In this document: in pieces, positions 1 to 11,052 of the stretch
How the letters are laid out: every line of letters begins with the position of its first letter
Position numbering within the stretch: position 1 is the first letter of the stretch
From: JBGPEQ01 sp050180895
GTDB taxonomy: Bacteria > Pseudomonadota > Alphaproteobacteria > Dongiales > Dongiaceae
DNA: 64,000 nucleotides
Reading direction: 5' to 3'
Assembly: GCA_050180895.1 (NCBI GenBank)
Contig: JBFXDS010000001.1
Location: forward strand, 682,001-746,000
Made by a program: the position numbers and the translations under genes
Notes under the pieces: model-generated
The model's database searches: none
Told to the model about the DNA's origin: nothing
Seen by the model: the letters and a program-made list of their open reading frames with translations, nothing else

Positions 1-2232
<2,232 letters not shown>

Positions 2233-2287
2233 CCGATTGTGTCGTGGGGAGCGCGAGACGCCAGGCTGTTATCTGTCGCCGCGATGT

Positions 2288-4867
2288 CTATGATCCCGGC
2301 GCGGCTTCTTCGTCGATGCGCATCGCTTCGACGTTGACGAGCACGAGATGCGGCGCGGTGCGCGCGGGCTTGTTGGGTCGCGCCGCATAGCGCGGCTGGT
2401 CGGCGGGAAGCGACGGCAGGCTGCGGCGCCAGGACACCGCCTCCCAGGTCCCGCCGGGCCGCGCCTGCGTCGGGCCCTTGACGGCCGCCACGAGAATATG
2501 GGCCCGTTGCACCAGAAAGGCGTTCTGCCGGCGGTAGGCCTGCGCCCGATCAGCTTCCGCCGCGCCCCCGGGAAGCCGATCCAGCTCGATGACGCGCTCG
2601 CACCCTTCCCCTTCATGCAGGGCAGCGATGGCGCGGCCGATTTGCGGGCGAGCCTCCTCCCACGTCGAGGCGTCGATGCCGGTGCTGTCGGCGACGCATC
2701 CGGCCTGCCAGCAGGGCGAGAAGTCCTCGACGACGTCCGATATCGGCACGGCCTCGACGGCCAGCAGTCGGTGCGGCTGTTTCCGCTTCCTGAGCGCGGA
2801 TAGCGCGGCTTTCGTCGCGATCAGATCGCTGCCCGGCGCGCAGGGCGACAGGACCGTGATGTGATGGTCTGGATGCATGGCCAGGATCCGCGGCACGACC
2901 TGGTCGCCGATCGCCTGCGCGAGCCAAACGGCCTCGGCGCCGGAGAGGCGGATGGTGCCGATGATGCCGATCCATAGATCGAAGCGGACGAGGGGCAGCC
3001 CGCCCGCGCCATGACCGGGCTCCCGGACGAGGCGCGCGTCGTTCAGCTCGCGCACTTGGGCGCGGTCGAGTTCGCGCGTGGGTGGCGGGAGGTCGTCGTA
3101 GGGCAGCAGGCAATCGTGAATCCGCCGCACATCGTCGCGCGGCGATCCCGGCCGCCATCCTTCCAGCCTTCGGTCGATCATCCAAGCCTCGTGCTCGAGT
3201 CGGCTCAACCGATCCAGCATCTCCGGCTCGGCCAGAAGGTCGAATCCCGGCGGCACCCGCAGTTCGCCGGACCCGCGACGCGGCGCGAAGCACCCGGCGC
3301 TGAGAAGCTTGGCGGTAACATGGTCGGCGACCCGCCGATTGGCTTGCCGATAGGTCAGAGGCAATTTGTCCCAGGGTACGAGCGAGCGCTCTGCGCTCGA
3401 CGGGATCAGGCCCTTCCGTCGCATCGCCTCCTGCGTGCGCAGATAGCCCGCGTGCAACGCTTGCGCGGCGGCATCGCGCTCGGCCAGTCGCGCCCGGGCA
3501 CACAGGTCCGGCCCGACGATGAACGATTGCAGGACCTCGGAATATCGTAGTGTGGCGTTCAACGGCTTCTGCGTGCGGTGCAGCCCCTCGGTGGCGTCTG
3601 CGGCGAAGAAAACGGGCGCCGCCCACAGGCCGGCGCGGCGCATGCCTTCTTGCGCCGCGAGCGCGATCGCCAGTGGCGTCCCGCCCGCTTCCGGGGGCAC
3701 GATCACGGCTGTTACCGGGGATGCTTGCGCGACCCGGCGCATCAGCGCCTCGTCGTCGAGCGGCTGGTGCGCGGGATCGAACTCGACGAAGGCAAACGAC
3801 GCGGCCTCCAGAATCTCGGGATAGCGCAGACGCAGGGCGTCGCGGGCCTCCGGCGGCCGCGGGCACAGCACGGTGACGTTCGGCCGGCCATGGCCGGCCA
3901 GCAGGCTCGTTCGCAGGATCTGGGCCACAAGAGCCGGACCGCAGGGGCCGAGGCCGAGGAACACGACATGGACGCCGGGCTGTCCCCTGAGATCGGCGAT
4001 CTCGCCGAAGCGCGCGGTCTCGCACAGAGCGTGCGCCGCAAGCTCGCCAAGGGCGAAGGGCTCGATTCCGGCGTCGGCGTCTGCGGCGCTCAGGGTCCGG
4101 CGGATCAACGGATCGTCGATCGAGGTTTCGATGACGGCCCCGCACGGGCTGTCGGCCAGCATGCGGGCGACCGCGAGGTTGCGGGTGTCGTCGCCGGTTG
4201 CGACGATGATACGCCCGGCGTGCCCGATGCGGGCCCGCTCCCAAACCGTGCGGTTGCGGCCGTCGCCGGCGAGCAGGAGGACGCCGTGCACCCCGGCGAA
4301 CGCCTCGGCGGCATCGTCGGGCTGCGACTCGATGACGACGACGCGGGCGCCGCCGGCGGCTTCGTCGGCGGCGCGGACGCGGCCCTTGGCCCCGAGGCCG
4401 ATGATGACGGTATGGCCGCTTCCTCTCCGCAGGCGTCGCCGGCCGCGCATGTATTGCACGAGTCCCCAGACGCCGCGCGCCCCGCCCAAGATGATGGCGG
4501 CGGGGCCGCTGAGACGGGCAACCGCCAGGGTCCAGTGCTTGTAGCAAATGCCGATCTGGAGATTGTCTTCGCCCGGCTCGAAGAGGAGAAGGGTCCGATA
4601 GAGCCGTTCGACGAAATGATGCGCAAAGAACTGGTGGGCTCGGTCGAGCAGGCTCCCGCTGCCCTCGATGCCGAAGTCGTGGGCGTGCGTGCAAGCGGGA
4701 TCGCTCACGCGGTCCGGGGCTTCGCTGAAGCCGATCAGGCCCAGGACGATGGTCAGTATCGCCAGCCCGATCCAGATCCAGTCGGGCCATTTCAACGGCC
4801 AGACTGTCTTCTTGTCGTGAGCGGACGAGTGCGCGAACATCTGACGGAAAGCCCCCGGCGCGATCAT
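2288..4867 (-). CDS. Membrane-anchored TrkA-N / RyR / SLOG-like sensor protein
   Basis: 859 residues. One clear hydrophobic helix (residues 28-47) and a weaker one (112-139) anchor the N-terminus. A TrkA-N-like Rossmann domain with GLGAKG (157-162) follows, then a second Rossmann-like repeat with GLGPCG (305-310). Residues 505-605 match the ryanodine-receptor RyR domain (LEHEAW, GWRPG, RDDVRRIHDCLLPYDDLP). Residues 630-815 resemble a SLOG/LSDAT nucleotide-sensing domain: GIIGTIR, then SPCAPGSDLIA, then a C-terminal AHILVAAVKG followed by GGTWEAV. SLOG domains bind NAD-derived or nucleotide signals, and the RyR and TrkA-N parts also suggest ligand sensing. The gene is divergent from a TIR gene 37 bp away. 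No Shine-Dalgarno precedes the chosen ATG; an internal ATG at 4840 is possible. Function as effector or sensor is inferred. Confidence 0.75.
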   Translation of the reverse strand: MIAPGAFRQMFAHSSAHDKKTVWPLKWPDWIWIGLAILTIVLGLIGFSEAPDRVSDPACTHAHDFGIEGSGSLLDRAHQFFAHHFVERLYRTLLLFEPGEDNLQIGICYKHWTLAVARLSGPAAIILGGARGVWGLVQYMRGRRRLRRGSGHTVIIGLGAKGRVRAADEAAGGARVVVIESQPDDAAEAFAGVHGVLLLAGDGRNRTVWERARIGHAGRIIVATGDDTRNLAVARMLADSPCGAVIETSIDDPLIRRTLSAADADAGIEPFALGELAAHALCETARFGEIADLRGQPGVHVVFLGLGPCGPALVAQILRTSLLAGHGRPNVTVLCPRPPEARDALRLRYPEILEAASFAFVEFDPAHQPLDDEALMRRVAQASPVTAVIVPPEAGGTPLAIALAAQEGMRRAGLWAAPVFFAADATEGLHRTQKPLNATLRYSEVLQSFIVGPDLCARARLAERDAAAQALHAGYLRTQEAMRRKGLIPSSAERSLVPWDKLPLTYRQANRRVADHVTAKLLSAGCFAPRRGSGELRVPPGFDLLAEPEMLDRLSRLEHEAWMIDRRLEGWRPGSPRDDVRRIHDCLLPYDDLPPPTRELDRAQVRELNDARLVREPGHGAGGLPLVRFDLWIGIIGTIRLSGAEAVWLAQAIGDQVVPRILAMHPDHHITVLSPCAPGSDLIATKAALSALRKRKQPHRLLAVEAVPISDVVEDFSPCWQAGCVADSTGIDASTWEEARPQIGRAIAALHEGEGCERVIELDRLPGGAAEADRAQAYRRQNAFLVQRAHILVAAVKGPTQARPGGTWEAVSWRRSLPSLPADQPRYAARPNKPARTAPHLVLVNVEAMRIDEEAAPGS

Positions 4868-4868
4868 A

Positions 4869-4883
4869 TCCGGTCACACCGGA
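4869..4883. promoter_or_regulatory. 15-bp palindrome in the divergent TIR/RyR intergenic region
   Basis: TCCGGT-CAC-ACCGGA is a perfect dyad of six-base arms around three bases. It lies in the 37-bp gap between two divergent genes, two bases from the minus-strand start. A shared operator is plausible; the binding protein is unknown. Confidence 0.4.
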
Positions 4884-4904
4884 CGCGACTAGGGGAGCTT
4901 CTAC

Positions 4905-7670
4905 GTGTGGGCGATGTCGGGCGGCGAGATTCGCTTCAAGGCCTTCATCAGCTATTGCCATGACGACGAGCGCGTGGCGGCATGGCTGCACCGTGCGCTC
5001 GAGCGCTATCCCATCCCACGCTCGCTGCGCGGGCAGGACAGTCCCGCCGGCCCGATCGGCCGCCGCCTCTATCCCATCTTTCGCGACCGCGAGGAGCTGA
5101 GTTCGTCGGGCGACCTCTCCGCGTCCATCCGCGCCGCCCTTGATCGCTCGGATGCGCTGATCGTGGTCTGCAGCCCGGCGGCGGCCCGTAGCCGCTGGGT
5201 GAACGAGGAGATCCTGGCGTTCAAGCGTCTCGGACGGCAGGAGCGCATCTTCGCCGCGATCGCCGGCGGCGAGCCCAACGCTGCCGCCGAAGGTCTCGCC
5301 CCGTCACTGGAATGCTTTCCTCCGGCCCTGCGTTACGCGCTCGGCGCGGACGGCGAACTGACCGATCGGACGGTCGAACCGCTGGCTGCCGATCTGCGGC
5401 CCGGCGGCGACGGCAGGAAGGCCGGCAGGCTCAAGCTCGTCGCCGGCTTGCTCGGCATCCGTTATGACCTCCTGCGGCGGCGCGACTATGCCGACCGGCG
5501 GCGCCGCATCGCGATCCGCGGCGCCGCCGGGGTCGCGATTGCCGCCGCGTTCGTCGCGCTTATGCTCGTCGCCAGTTGGTACGGCTTGAGCCGGCCGAAC
5601 TGGGTCTATGCGACGTCCCTGTCGTTCGATGGCGATACCGTGCGCCTGATCGGCCCGCTCACGCCCGCACAGGCGTTCCGCCGGGAAAACAGCCTGGAGA
5701 TCCTTCGGCTGGGCCGATGGGGTCGCATCGAGAGCGCGAGGGCGGTCAACGGTCTTGGCGAGTGTGCGGTCAACGGCCTGAATCTCGTCCTGCCGCCATT
5801 GGCGACGACCAGGGCGGCCGCGTCGCTCAACCTTGCCGACAACCAATCACCGCGTCCTTGCCACGTCACATTCACGTACGAGCGCGACGTTCTGCCGTCC
5901 GCCGTGGTTCGGTTCGAGATCAGCGACCAGCGCTGGCGTCCGGTCGCCGAGGTGACGCTGACGGGCCAGAACCGGCAGCTCGAGGTCAAGGCCGCCGGGC
6001 TTCTGGGATTGCCGCCGGGATTGCGGGCGCGCTTGAACTTCTACAGCAAGGACGGGACGCGGTTGCATGGCGTGCAATTCGCGGCACCGAATGATGTCGG
6101 CGTCCGGCCACTCCCGGTGTATGGCGACGCGACGGAAATCCTCTTCGACTACGACGATGCAACCGGCCAGGTTTCCCGCCTCTCCTTCAAGCGCGCGGAT
6201 GGCCGCCCGGCCGCGAGCGGACTGGCCGTGCGTACGGAGTTGCGGTTCACGCGAATGGGTGGCCGATCCGAGTTCAGGTACGCTTACGACCAGGACGGCC
6301 GGCTGCTGACAAAGGCGGGATTCAGCGTTCTTGGCGCGGCCGACTGGGATAGCGGTCTCGATCCTCCAGGGATCGAGTATCGCTACGACGCGGACGGCAA
6401 TCTGATCGAAGAAGTGTTCACGGGCGTCGACTCCCGGATCGCCGCGGATCGGGACGGCGCCGCCGGCAACCGCTACCGCTACCAGGACGGTCTCCTCCGG
6501 GAATATTCCGTGACCGACGTCAATGGCGACCTAGCCGTTCCGCCCTGGTCGGAATGCCCCGTGCAGCGCTTCGAATATGACGCGCGCGGCCGCCAGTCGT
6601 CTGCCGGATGCTTCGCCGAGACAGGTCAGCCCAAGCTTCGAGCGACGGGCGAGCATGCCTTCCGCTACCGCTACTATCCGGACGGCGCCTGGTGGCTGCG
6701 GGAAACGCTGGACGAGAACGGTCGCCTCATAGCCGATCCGCTGACCGGCGTCGCTCAGGTGCGGCATGTCCTCGATGCTTTCAATACGGTGACACAGGAG
6801 GCGTACCTGGGCGCCGACGACAGGCCCACGCCGTATCGAGGGATCGGAGCATCTCGAATCGACACGCGATACGACCGCAAGGGCCGCGTCGCGGTGGAAC
6901 GCCGCTATGATGCGCAGGGTCGCCTGCGCCTCGACCCGATCGCCGGATACGCGACCTATCGTGCCGGCTATTCCGCCGTCGGCGAGCGGCAATGGGAGTG
7001 CCTCTACGACGCCGACGATCGGCTGCTCGTGGTCGATCGTCCTCGCTACGGATATGCCTGCGAGCGGACGGTCGCGGAGAATCGGCCCGACGGCACGGTG
7101 GCAGCGTCGACGTTCTTCGAAGACGCCGCGGGCCGGCTGATGGTCAATCGATTTGCGGGCTATGCCGCCGTCGAGACGGTGCTGACAGCGGACGGCCGCT
7201 TGCTCCGGCGCAGCTGGCTGGACGATCAGGGCGAGTTGATTGCGCGGAACCCGGCGGGCGTCGCCAGGCAGGAGAACATCCTCGACGATTTCGGGCGCCT
7301 TGCAGCCATCGGTTTCTATGGCGCGGACGGCTACGGCGGCCAATACGGTTTTCGCGACAATCCGGAGTGCGGCTTTGCGCTCGTGGAGTTCTCATACGAC
7401 GATCAGGACGGGCAGTTGGCCGAGGTCGTCTTTCGTGCAGCCGATGGGCGGCTGACGGGCCCTCACGCCGTCGGGGCAGCCGTCATTCGTCGCGTGTCGG
7501 CGGAATCCGGCCGATTGGCCTACGAGGTTCTCGATACGGAGGGACGGCCCGCATTGAACTCCGTCGCGACCTCCCTGGTGAACCAGCTCGAAGGTACGGA
7601 CTTTGCGGCAGCCATGAGCAGTTTCATGACCGCCCGAGCCACCTGTCCGTTCCCGTTGCCGTACAATTGA
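4905..7670 (+). CDS. TIR-domain transmembrane protein with YD-like repeat C-terminus
   Basis: 921 residues. The N-terminal TIR domain (about 8-125) opens with FKAFISYCHDD, continues with RLYPIFRDREELSSSGDL and ends with SPAAARSRWVNEEI, whose Glu (101 or 102) sits where bacterial TIR NADases have their catalytic Glu. One transmembrane helix spans about 205-226. The remaining 690 residues, probably periplasmic, contain loose YD/RHS-like motifs such as YRYDADGNLIEE, YDAQGRL and LDDFGRL. Bacterial TIR domains of this type can cleave NAD+ and make signalling nucleotides. The GTG at 4905 has AGGGGAG seven bases upstream; ATG at 4914 is the alternative. The divergent neighbour carries a SLOG-like domain, which recalls the TIR/SLOG pairing of Thoeris. 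NADase activity is inferred, not shown. Confidence 0.8.
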   Translation: MWAMSGGEIRFKAFISYCHDDERVAAWLHRALERYPIPRSLRGQDSPAGPIGRRLYPIFRDREELSSSGDLSASIRAALDRSDALIVVCSPAAARSRWVNEEILAFKRLGRQERIFAAIAGGEPNAAAEGLAPSLECFPPALRYALGADGELTDRTVEPLAADLRPGGDGRKAGRLKLVAGLLGIRYDLLRRRDYADRRRRIAIRGAAGVAIAAAFVALMLVASWYGLSRPNWVYATSLSFDGDTVRLIGPLTPAQAFRRENSLEILRLGRWGRIESARAVNGLGECAVNGLNLVLPPLATTRAAASLNLADNQSPRPCHVTFTYERDVLPSAVVRFEISDQRWRPVAEVTLTGQNRQLEVKAAGLLGLPPGLRARLNFYSKDGTRLHGVQFAAPNDVGVRPLPVYGDATEILFDYDDATGQVSRLSFKRADGRPAASGLAVRTELRFTRMGGRSEFRYAYDQDGRLLTKAGFSVLGAADWDSGLDPPGIEYRYDADGNLIEEVFTGVDSRIAADRDGAAGNRYRYQDGLLREYSVTDVNGDLAVPPWSECPVQRFEYDARGRQSSAGCFAETGQPKLRATGEHAFRYRYYPDGAWWLRETLDENGRLIADPLTGVAQVRHVLDAFNTVTQEAYLGADDRPTPYRGIGASRIDTRYDRKGRVAVERRYDAQGRLRLDPIAGYATYRAGYSAVGERQWECLYDADDRLLVVDRPRYGYACERTVAENRPDGTVAASTFFEDAAGRLMVNRFAGYAAVETVLTADGRLLRRSWLDDQGELIARNPAGVARQENILDDFGRLAAIGFYGADGYGGQYGFRDNPECGFALVEFSYDDQDGQLAEVVFRAADGRLTGPHAVGAAVIRRVSAESGRLAYEVLDTEGRPALNSVATSLVNQLEGTDFAAAMSSFMTARATCPFPLPYN

Positions 7671-7700
7671 ACGAAGGGAATGAAGGGCCGGCAGACCCAA

Positions 7701-8900
7701 TCATCTCGCACGCCCGACCGCGATGTCTTCCGTCACGGTGAAATGGCGTTTCCGCAGTTCCTCGAAAAAGGGTGCCACCGGGAAATACTCTTCGGGGCCC
7801 CACACGCCGGGTTTCATCGGCATCTCCAGCATCAGCTTGACGCCGATCGCGAGGCCCATGGACGTGCCCGGGTCGGAATAGCCGGCATGCGTCGGATGCG
7901 GGCTGCCGATCATGGCGCAGTTGAGCGTGGCGGGCTTGCCGCCGCGCAGGCCCTCGGCGATCGCGAGGTGCAGCTCGTGGATCTGCGGCTCCGGAATGAG
8001 GCCGCTTTTGCGCGCGATGTTGCGCTTGATCAGCGCGTCCAGGAAGTCCGCGGGCACGATGGTAGTCCCGCCGATCTCCAGCGCGTCCTCGAACTCGCCG
8101 AACCCGGCCTTGCACAGCGCCACCCAGGCCTCGTGCTCGCGCGCCGGCAGGTGCAGCTTCCAGGTGAACTCGCGGATGCCCTTGTCGCGGATGCCCTCGG
8201 CGAAGGGCACGGTCAGCGGCTCCGAATGCTGGGTGTGCATGAACACCGTCCGGCCCCACGGCTCCGGCAGGATCAGGGTTTCCTGCCCGCTCTGCGGCGG
8301 GATCTCCGTGAGCTTGCCGTCGAGGAACTGCATGGACGGGTTGGCGTACTCGGCCAGCACCGTGCGCAGGCTGTAGGGCGGCACCAGCACCGGGCTCTCC
8401 GGCGCGAAATTCTCGGCCGCCCAGTAGAGATTGATGCGATCGATGCGGTCGAGCCGCTCGGCCACCGCCTTGCACAGCATGTTGGAGATGCCGGGATCGG
8501 CCCCGAGGCCGAGCACGGCCGTCACGCCGGCCCGCTGCCAGGCCGCATGCTGCTGCTTCTGCTTCAGCGTGAAGACGCCGAGCCCGCCGTAATCCACATA
8601 GGGCCGGCGCGCCGCCAGGCAGGCCTCGAAGATGGCCATCTGGTGGCCGGCCAGGGTCGGCACCGCGTTGATGCAAAGGTCCGCCGCTTGCAGCAGCGCC
8701 GCGAGCTGGTCGCCCTCGCGCACGTCGAGCGCAACGGCCTTCAGGCGCGGGTCGCCAATCGCTGCGGCGAGCGCGCGGCAGCGCTCGATCGACTGGTCCG
8801 CGATCACGATCTCCGTGACGCGCGTATGCAGCGGCGACGCCAGGTCGCGCACGGTGCCGCTCGCCATCGCCCCGGCGCCGCCGACCACGAGGATTTTCAT
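7701..8900 (-). CDS. Saccharopine dehydrogenase-like NAD(P)-binding oxidoreductase
   Basis: 399 residues. The N-terminus begins directly with a beta-alpha-beta Rossmann fold (KILVVGGAGAMASG). The downstream pattern INAVPTLAGHQMAIFEACL, YVDYGG and GLGADPGISNM is that of the saccharopine dehydrogenase/reductase family, whose members act on amino-acid imine or saccharopine-like substrates. Length fits the family. The substrate cannot be told from sequence. An amidase gene lies upstream on the same strand, separated by a 230-bp gap holding an inverted repeat, so co-transcription is uncertain. The convergent TIR gene ends 30 bp away. Confidence 0.8.
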   Translation of the reverse strand: MKILVVGGAGAMASGTVRDLASPLHTRVTEIVIADQSIERCRALAAAIGDPRLKAVALDVREGDQLAALLQAADLCINAVPTLAGHQMAIFEACLAARRPYVDYGGLGVFTLKQKQQHAAWQRAGVTAVLGLGADPGISNMLCKAVAERLDRIDRINLYWAAENFAPESPVLVPPYSLRTVLAEYANPSMQFLDGKLTEIPPQSGQETLILPEPWGRTVFMHTQHSEPLTVPFAEGIRDKGIREFTWKLHLPAREHEAWVALCKAGFGEFEDALEIGGTTIVPADFLDALIKRNIARKSGLIPEPQIHELHLAIAEGLRGGKPATLNCAMIGSPHPTHAGYSDPGTSMGLAIGVKLMLEMPMKPGVWGPEEYFPVAPFFEELRKRHFTVTEDIAVGRAR

Positions 8901-8968
8901 CCGTTTTGCCTCCCTGGGCGCGGTCGCCCTGCGACCAAGTATTCGCGCGCTCTTGCTTATCCTATAGT

Positions 8969-9063
8969 GTCATTGCCGGGCTTGACCCGGCAATCCAGTC
9001 GGCGTGCGAGACCTGCCGCATTCGTGCGACGCCCTGGATCGCCGGGTCAAGCCCGGCGATGAC
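8969..9063. repeat. Inverted repeat with 30-bp arms (CCGGGTCAAGCCCGG type)
   Basis: Left arm 8969-8998 and right arm 9034-9063 are reverse complements at 28 of 30 positions. Each arm contains a small palindrome GCCGGGcttgaCCCGGC. The 35-bp centre is unrelated. This is a MITE- or REP-like intergenic element of a type common in alphaproteobacteria; no coding capacity. Confidence 0.75.
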
Positions 9064-9128
9064 AGTCTTTGGAAGATGAGGCGAGCTGTATCGCGTCGAC
9101 TCAACCAGGCGGCAGACACGGCTGCTTT

Positions 9129-10571
9129 CTACCGCGACGCATGCAGCGGTGGCACCCTGCCGCGCCAGGGGCGCGCCTCTTCCAGCGCCGCGGCGAGCTG
9201 GATCAGCACATGCTCCTCGGCCGGCCGCGCGCCGAGCTGGATGCCGATCGGCAGGCCGTTGGAGTGCCAGGCCAGCGGCAGCGAGACCGCCGGCTGCCCC
9301 GCCACGTTGTAGGGGAAGCAGAACTGGATGGGACGGTCGGCGAAGGGCAGGTATGCCTCGGCCGACAGGTCGGCGCGGCCCTGGTGATAGAGCCCGTGCG
9401 GCTCCGACACCTGCGCCGTCGTCGGCGACAGCCACACGTCGTACGCGGCGAAGAACGCGCCGATGCGGCGGCGCGCCGCGTTCATGTAGGCCAGCGCGGC
9501 CTGGAAGCCGTGCGGGTCGAGCCGCTTCGAGAACTCGTAGATCTTGAGCGTCACCGGCTCCAGCGTGTGCGGGCCGATGGTGCGGCCCAGCTTCTGCGCG
9601 ATGTCCTCCAGCCGCCGGTCGAAGCCGAAGAACCACAGGCTCAGCATCACGCGGTTCGCCTCCTCGCCGTCGAAATCCAGGTGGGCCTCGCTCACCTCGT
9701 GGCCCATCTCGACCAGCAGCCTGGCGGTCGCCGCCACCGCGGCCGCCACCTCCGCATCGACCGGCGCATCCATCAGCGGCTTCGCCGACCAGGCGATCTT
9801 CAGCCGCGGCGCCGGCCTGCCGACATGGGCCGCATAGGGCTCTACCGGCTTCGGGATGATGAAGGGATCGCCCGGCTGCGGGATCGCCAGGCAGTCGAGC
9901 ATCGCCGCCGCGTCGCGCACGCTCTTCGTCTGCACGAAGTTCATCGCCAGGCCGAAGCCGCCCTCGTCGAGCGCCGGGCCGAAGGAGATGCGGCCGCGCG
10001 ACGGCTTCAGCCCCACGCCGCCGCACCAGCTCGCGGGGATGCGGATGGAGCCGCCGATGTCGGAGCCGTGGGCGATGGGCACGATGCCCGCCGCCACCGC
10101 TGCGGCGCCGCCGCCGGTGGAGCCGCCGGCGGAGTATCCCTGGCGCCAGGGCGTCGAGGTGTTGCCGTAGAGCGCGTTCTCGGTCGTGCCGGCGATCGAG
10201 TATTCCGGCGCGTTCGACCGCCCGAGCACGTTGACCCCGCTCGCCCGCAGCAGCCTGATCAGGTTGGTGTCGATCGCGGCGCGCATGCCCTGGCACAGCC
10301 GGCTGCCGTTCTCGATGGTGCGCCCCTGCTCGTGGCCGCCGACATCCTTGATCAGGAAGGGCACGCCGCGGAACGGGCCGGGGCCGAGGGCGCCCTCGTC
10401 GAGTCCGGCGATGCGGTCCTCGTACAGCTCGATCACGGCGTTGACCGCCGGGTTGACGGCCTCGACCGCGCGCGCCGCGGCGGCGGCCAGCTCTTTCGGC
10501 GAGACCTGCTTCCGGCGCACCAGCTCGGCCAGGCCGAGCCCGTCCGACGATGCGTACTCCCTGAGATTCAT
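9129..10571 (-). CDS. Amidase-signature family amidohydrolase
   Basis: 480 residues with the complete Ser-cisSer-Lys triad of the amidase signature family: Lys75 in FLIKDVG, cis-Ser151 in AGGSTGGGAA and nucleophile Ser175 in GSDIGGSIRIPA. These cytoplasmic enzymes hydrolyse carboxamides to acid and ammonia (or amine). The ATG at 10571 is preferred because GAGG lies about 11 bases upstream and MNLREY starts the conserved domain; the frame stays open further upstream to 10610. The substrate is not evident. GatA of the tRNA amidotransferase is a paralogue, but no gatB or gatC is nearby, so a catabolic amidase is more likely. Confidence 0.85.
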   Translation of the reverse strand: MNLREYASSDGLGLAELVRRKQVSPKELAAAAARAVEAVNPAVNAVIELYEDRIAGLDEGALGPGPFRGVPFLIKDVGGHEQGRTIENGSRLCQGMRAAIDTNLIRLLRASGVNVLGRSNAPEYSIAGTTENALYGNTSTPWRQGYSAGGSTGGGAAAVAAGIVPIAHGSDIGGSIRIPASWCGGVGLKPSRGRISFGPALDEGGFGLAMNFVQTKSVRDAAAMLDCLAIPQPGDPFIIPKPVEPYAAHVGRPAPRLKIAWSAKPLMDAPVDAEVAAAVAATARLLVEMGHEVSEAHLDFDGEEANRVMLSLWFFGFDRRLEDIAQKLGRTIGPHTLEPVTLKIYEFSKRLDPHGFQAALAYMNAARRRIGAFFAAYDVWLSPTTAQVSEPHGLYHQGRADLSAEAYLPFADRPIQFCFPYNVAGQPAVSLPLAWHSNGLPIGIQLGARPAEEHVLIQLAAALEEARPWRGRVPPLHASR

Positions 10572-10766
10572 GGTGGGTCGATCCTCCCCTCGCAACCGCG
10601 CCCGCGCCATTCAGCCCGGGCGAGCACCGGTCGTCAAATGCTCCATGGCCGCATCGTTCGCGATGACAGTGGCACCGGATATGTCATCATCTCGATGCCT
10701 GCGATCAAGGCCTGCGACTCGCGACTCCAACCGTCGTAGAATCTCCGATGTTCTGATGCTTTTACT

Positions 10767-10803
10767 TTGACATCAAGACATCAACCAGATTATGATCTGA
10801 TGC
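10767..10803 (+). promoter_or_regulatory. Sigma70-type promoter and operator palindrome of vapBC, possibly leaderless
   Basis: TTGACA (10767-10772), an 18-base spacer and TATGAT (10791-10796) form a near-consensus promoter in a GC-rich genome. Initiation about seven bases after the -10 box would put the first base at or next to the antitoxin ATG (10804), so the mRNA may be leaderless. CAGAT-TATG-ATCTG (10786-10799) is a palindrome over the -10 box and a likely autoregulatory operator. Confidence 0.65.
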
Positions 10804-11052
10804 ATGCGCACGACCCTCACCCTCGACGACGACGTCGCCGCCCTGCTCGAACGGGTGCGCAAGGCGCGCAAGACCGGCCTCAAGGAGACGGTCAACGACG
10901 CCCTGCGCCAGGGCTTGCGGCAGATGGCGGCGCCGCCGCCGAAGCGCAAGCCCTATGTTACGCCCAGCTGGGATCTTGGAAAGTGTCTCGTCGACAATCT
11001 CGACAACATCTCCGAGGTTCTCGCCTACGCGGAAGGCGAAGACTATCGGTGA
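10804..11052 (+). CDS. vapB: VapB-like type II antitoxin
   Basis: 82 residues. The N-terminus MRTTLTLDDDVAALLERV is the beta-strand plus helix of a ribbon-helix-helix DNA-binding domain. A charged C-terminal tail (SEVLAYAEGEDYR) is the kind of segment that wraps around the partner toxin. VapB neutralises VapC and represses the operon. There is no Shine-Dalgarno before the ATG; the promoter lies immediately upstream, consistent with leaderless translation. Its stop codon overlaps the toxin start (GTGA), giving translational coupling. Confidence 0.85.
   Translation: MRTTLTLDDDVAALLERVRKARKTGLKETVNDALRQGLRQMAAPPPKRKPYVTPSWDLGKCLVDNLDNISEVLAYAEGEDYR

Noticed and set aside
2613..4991. Long minus-strand frame of 792 codons overlapping the TrkA-N/RyR gene
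   Set aside because: Arg/Pro-rich shadow frame of the real gene in GC-rich DNA, with no family motifs. Other long antisense frames (505-1782, 29870-31144, 53972-55690) were rejected for the same reason.
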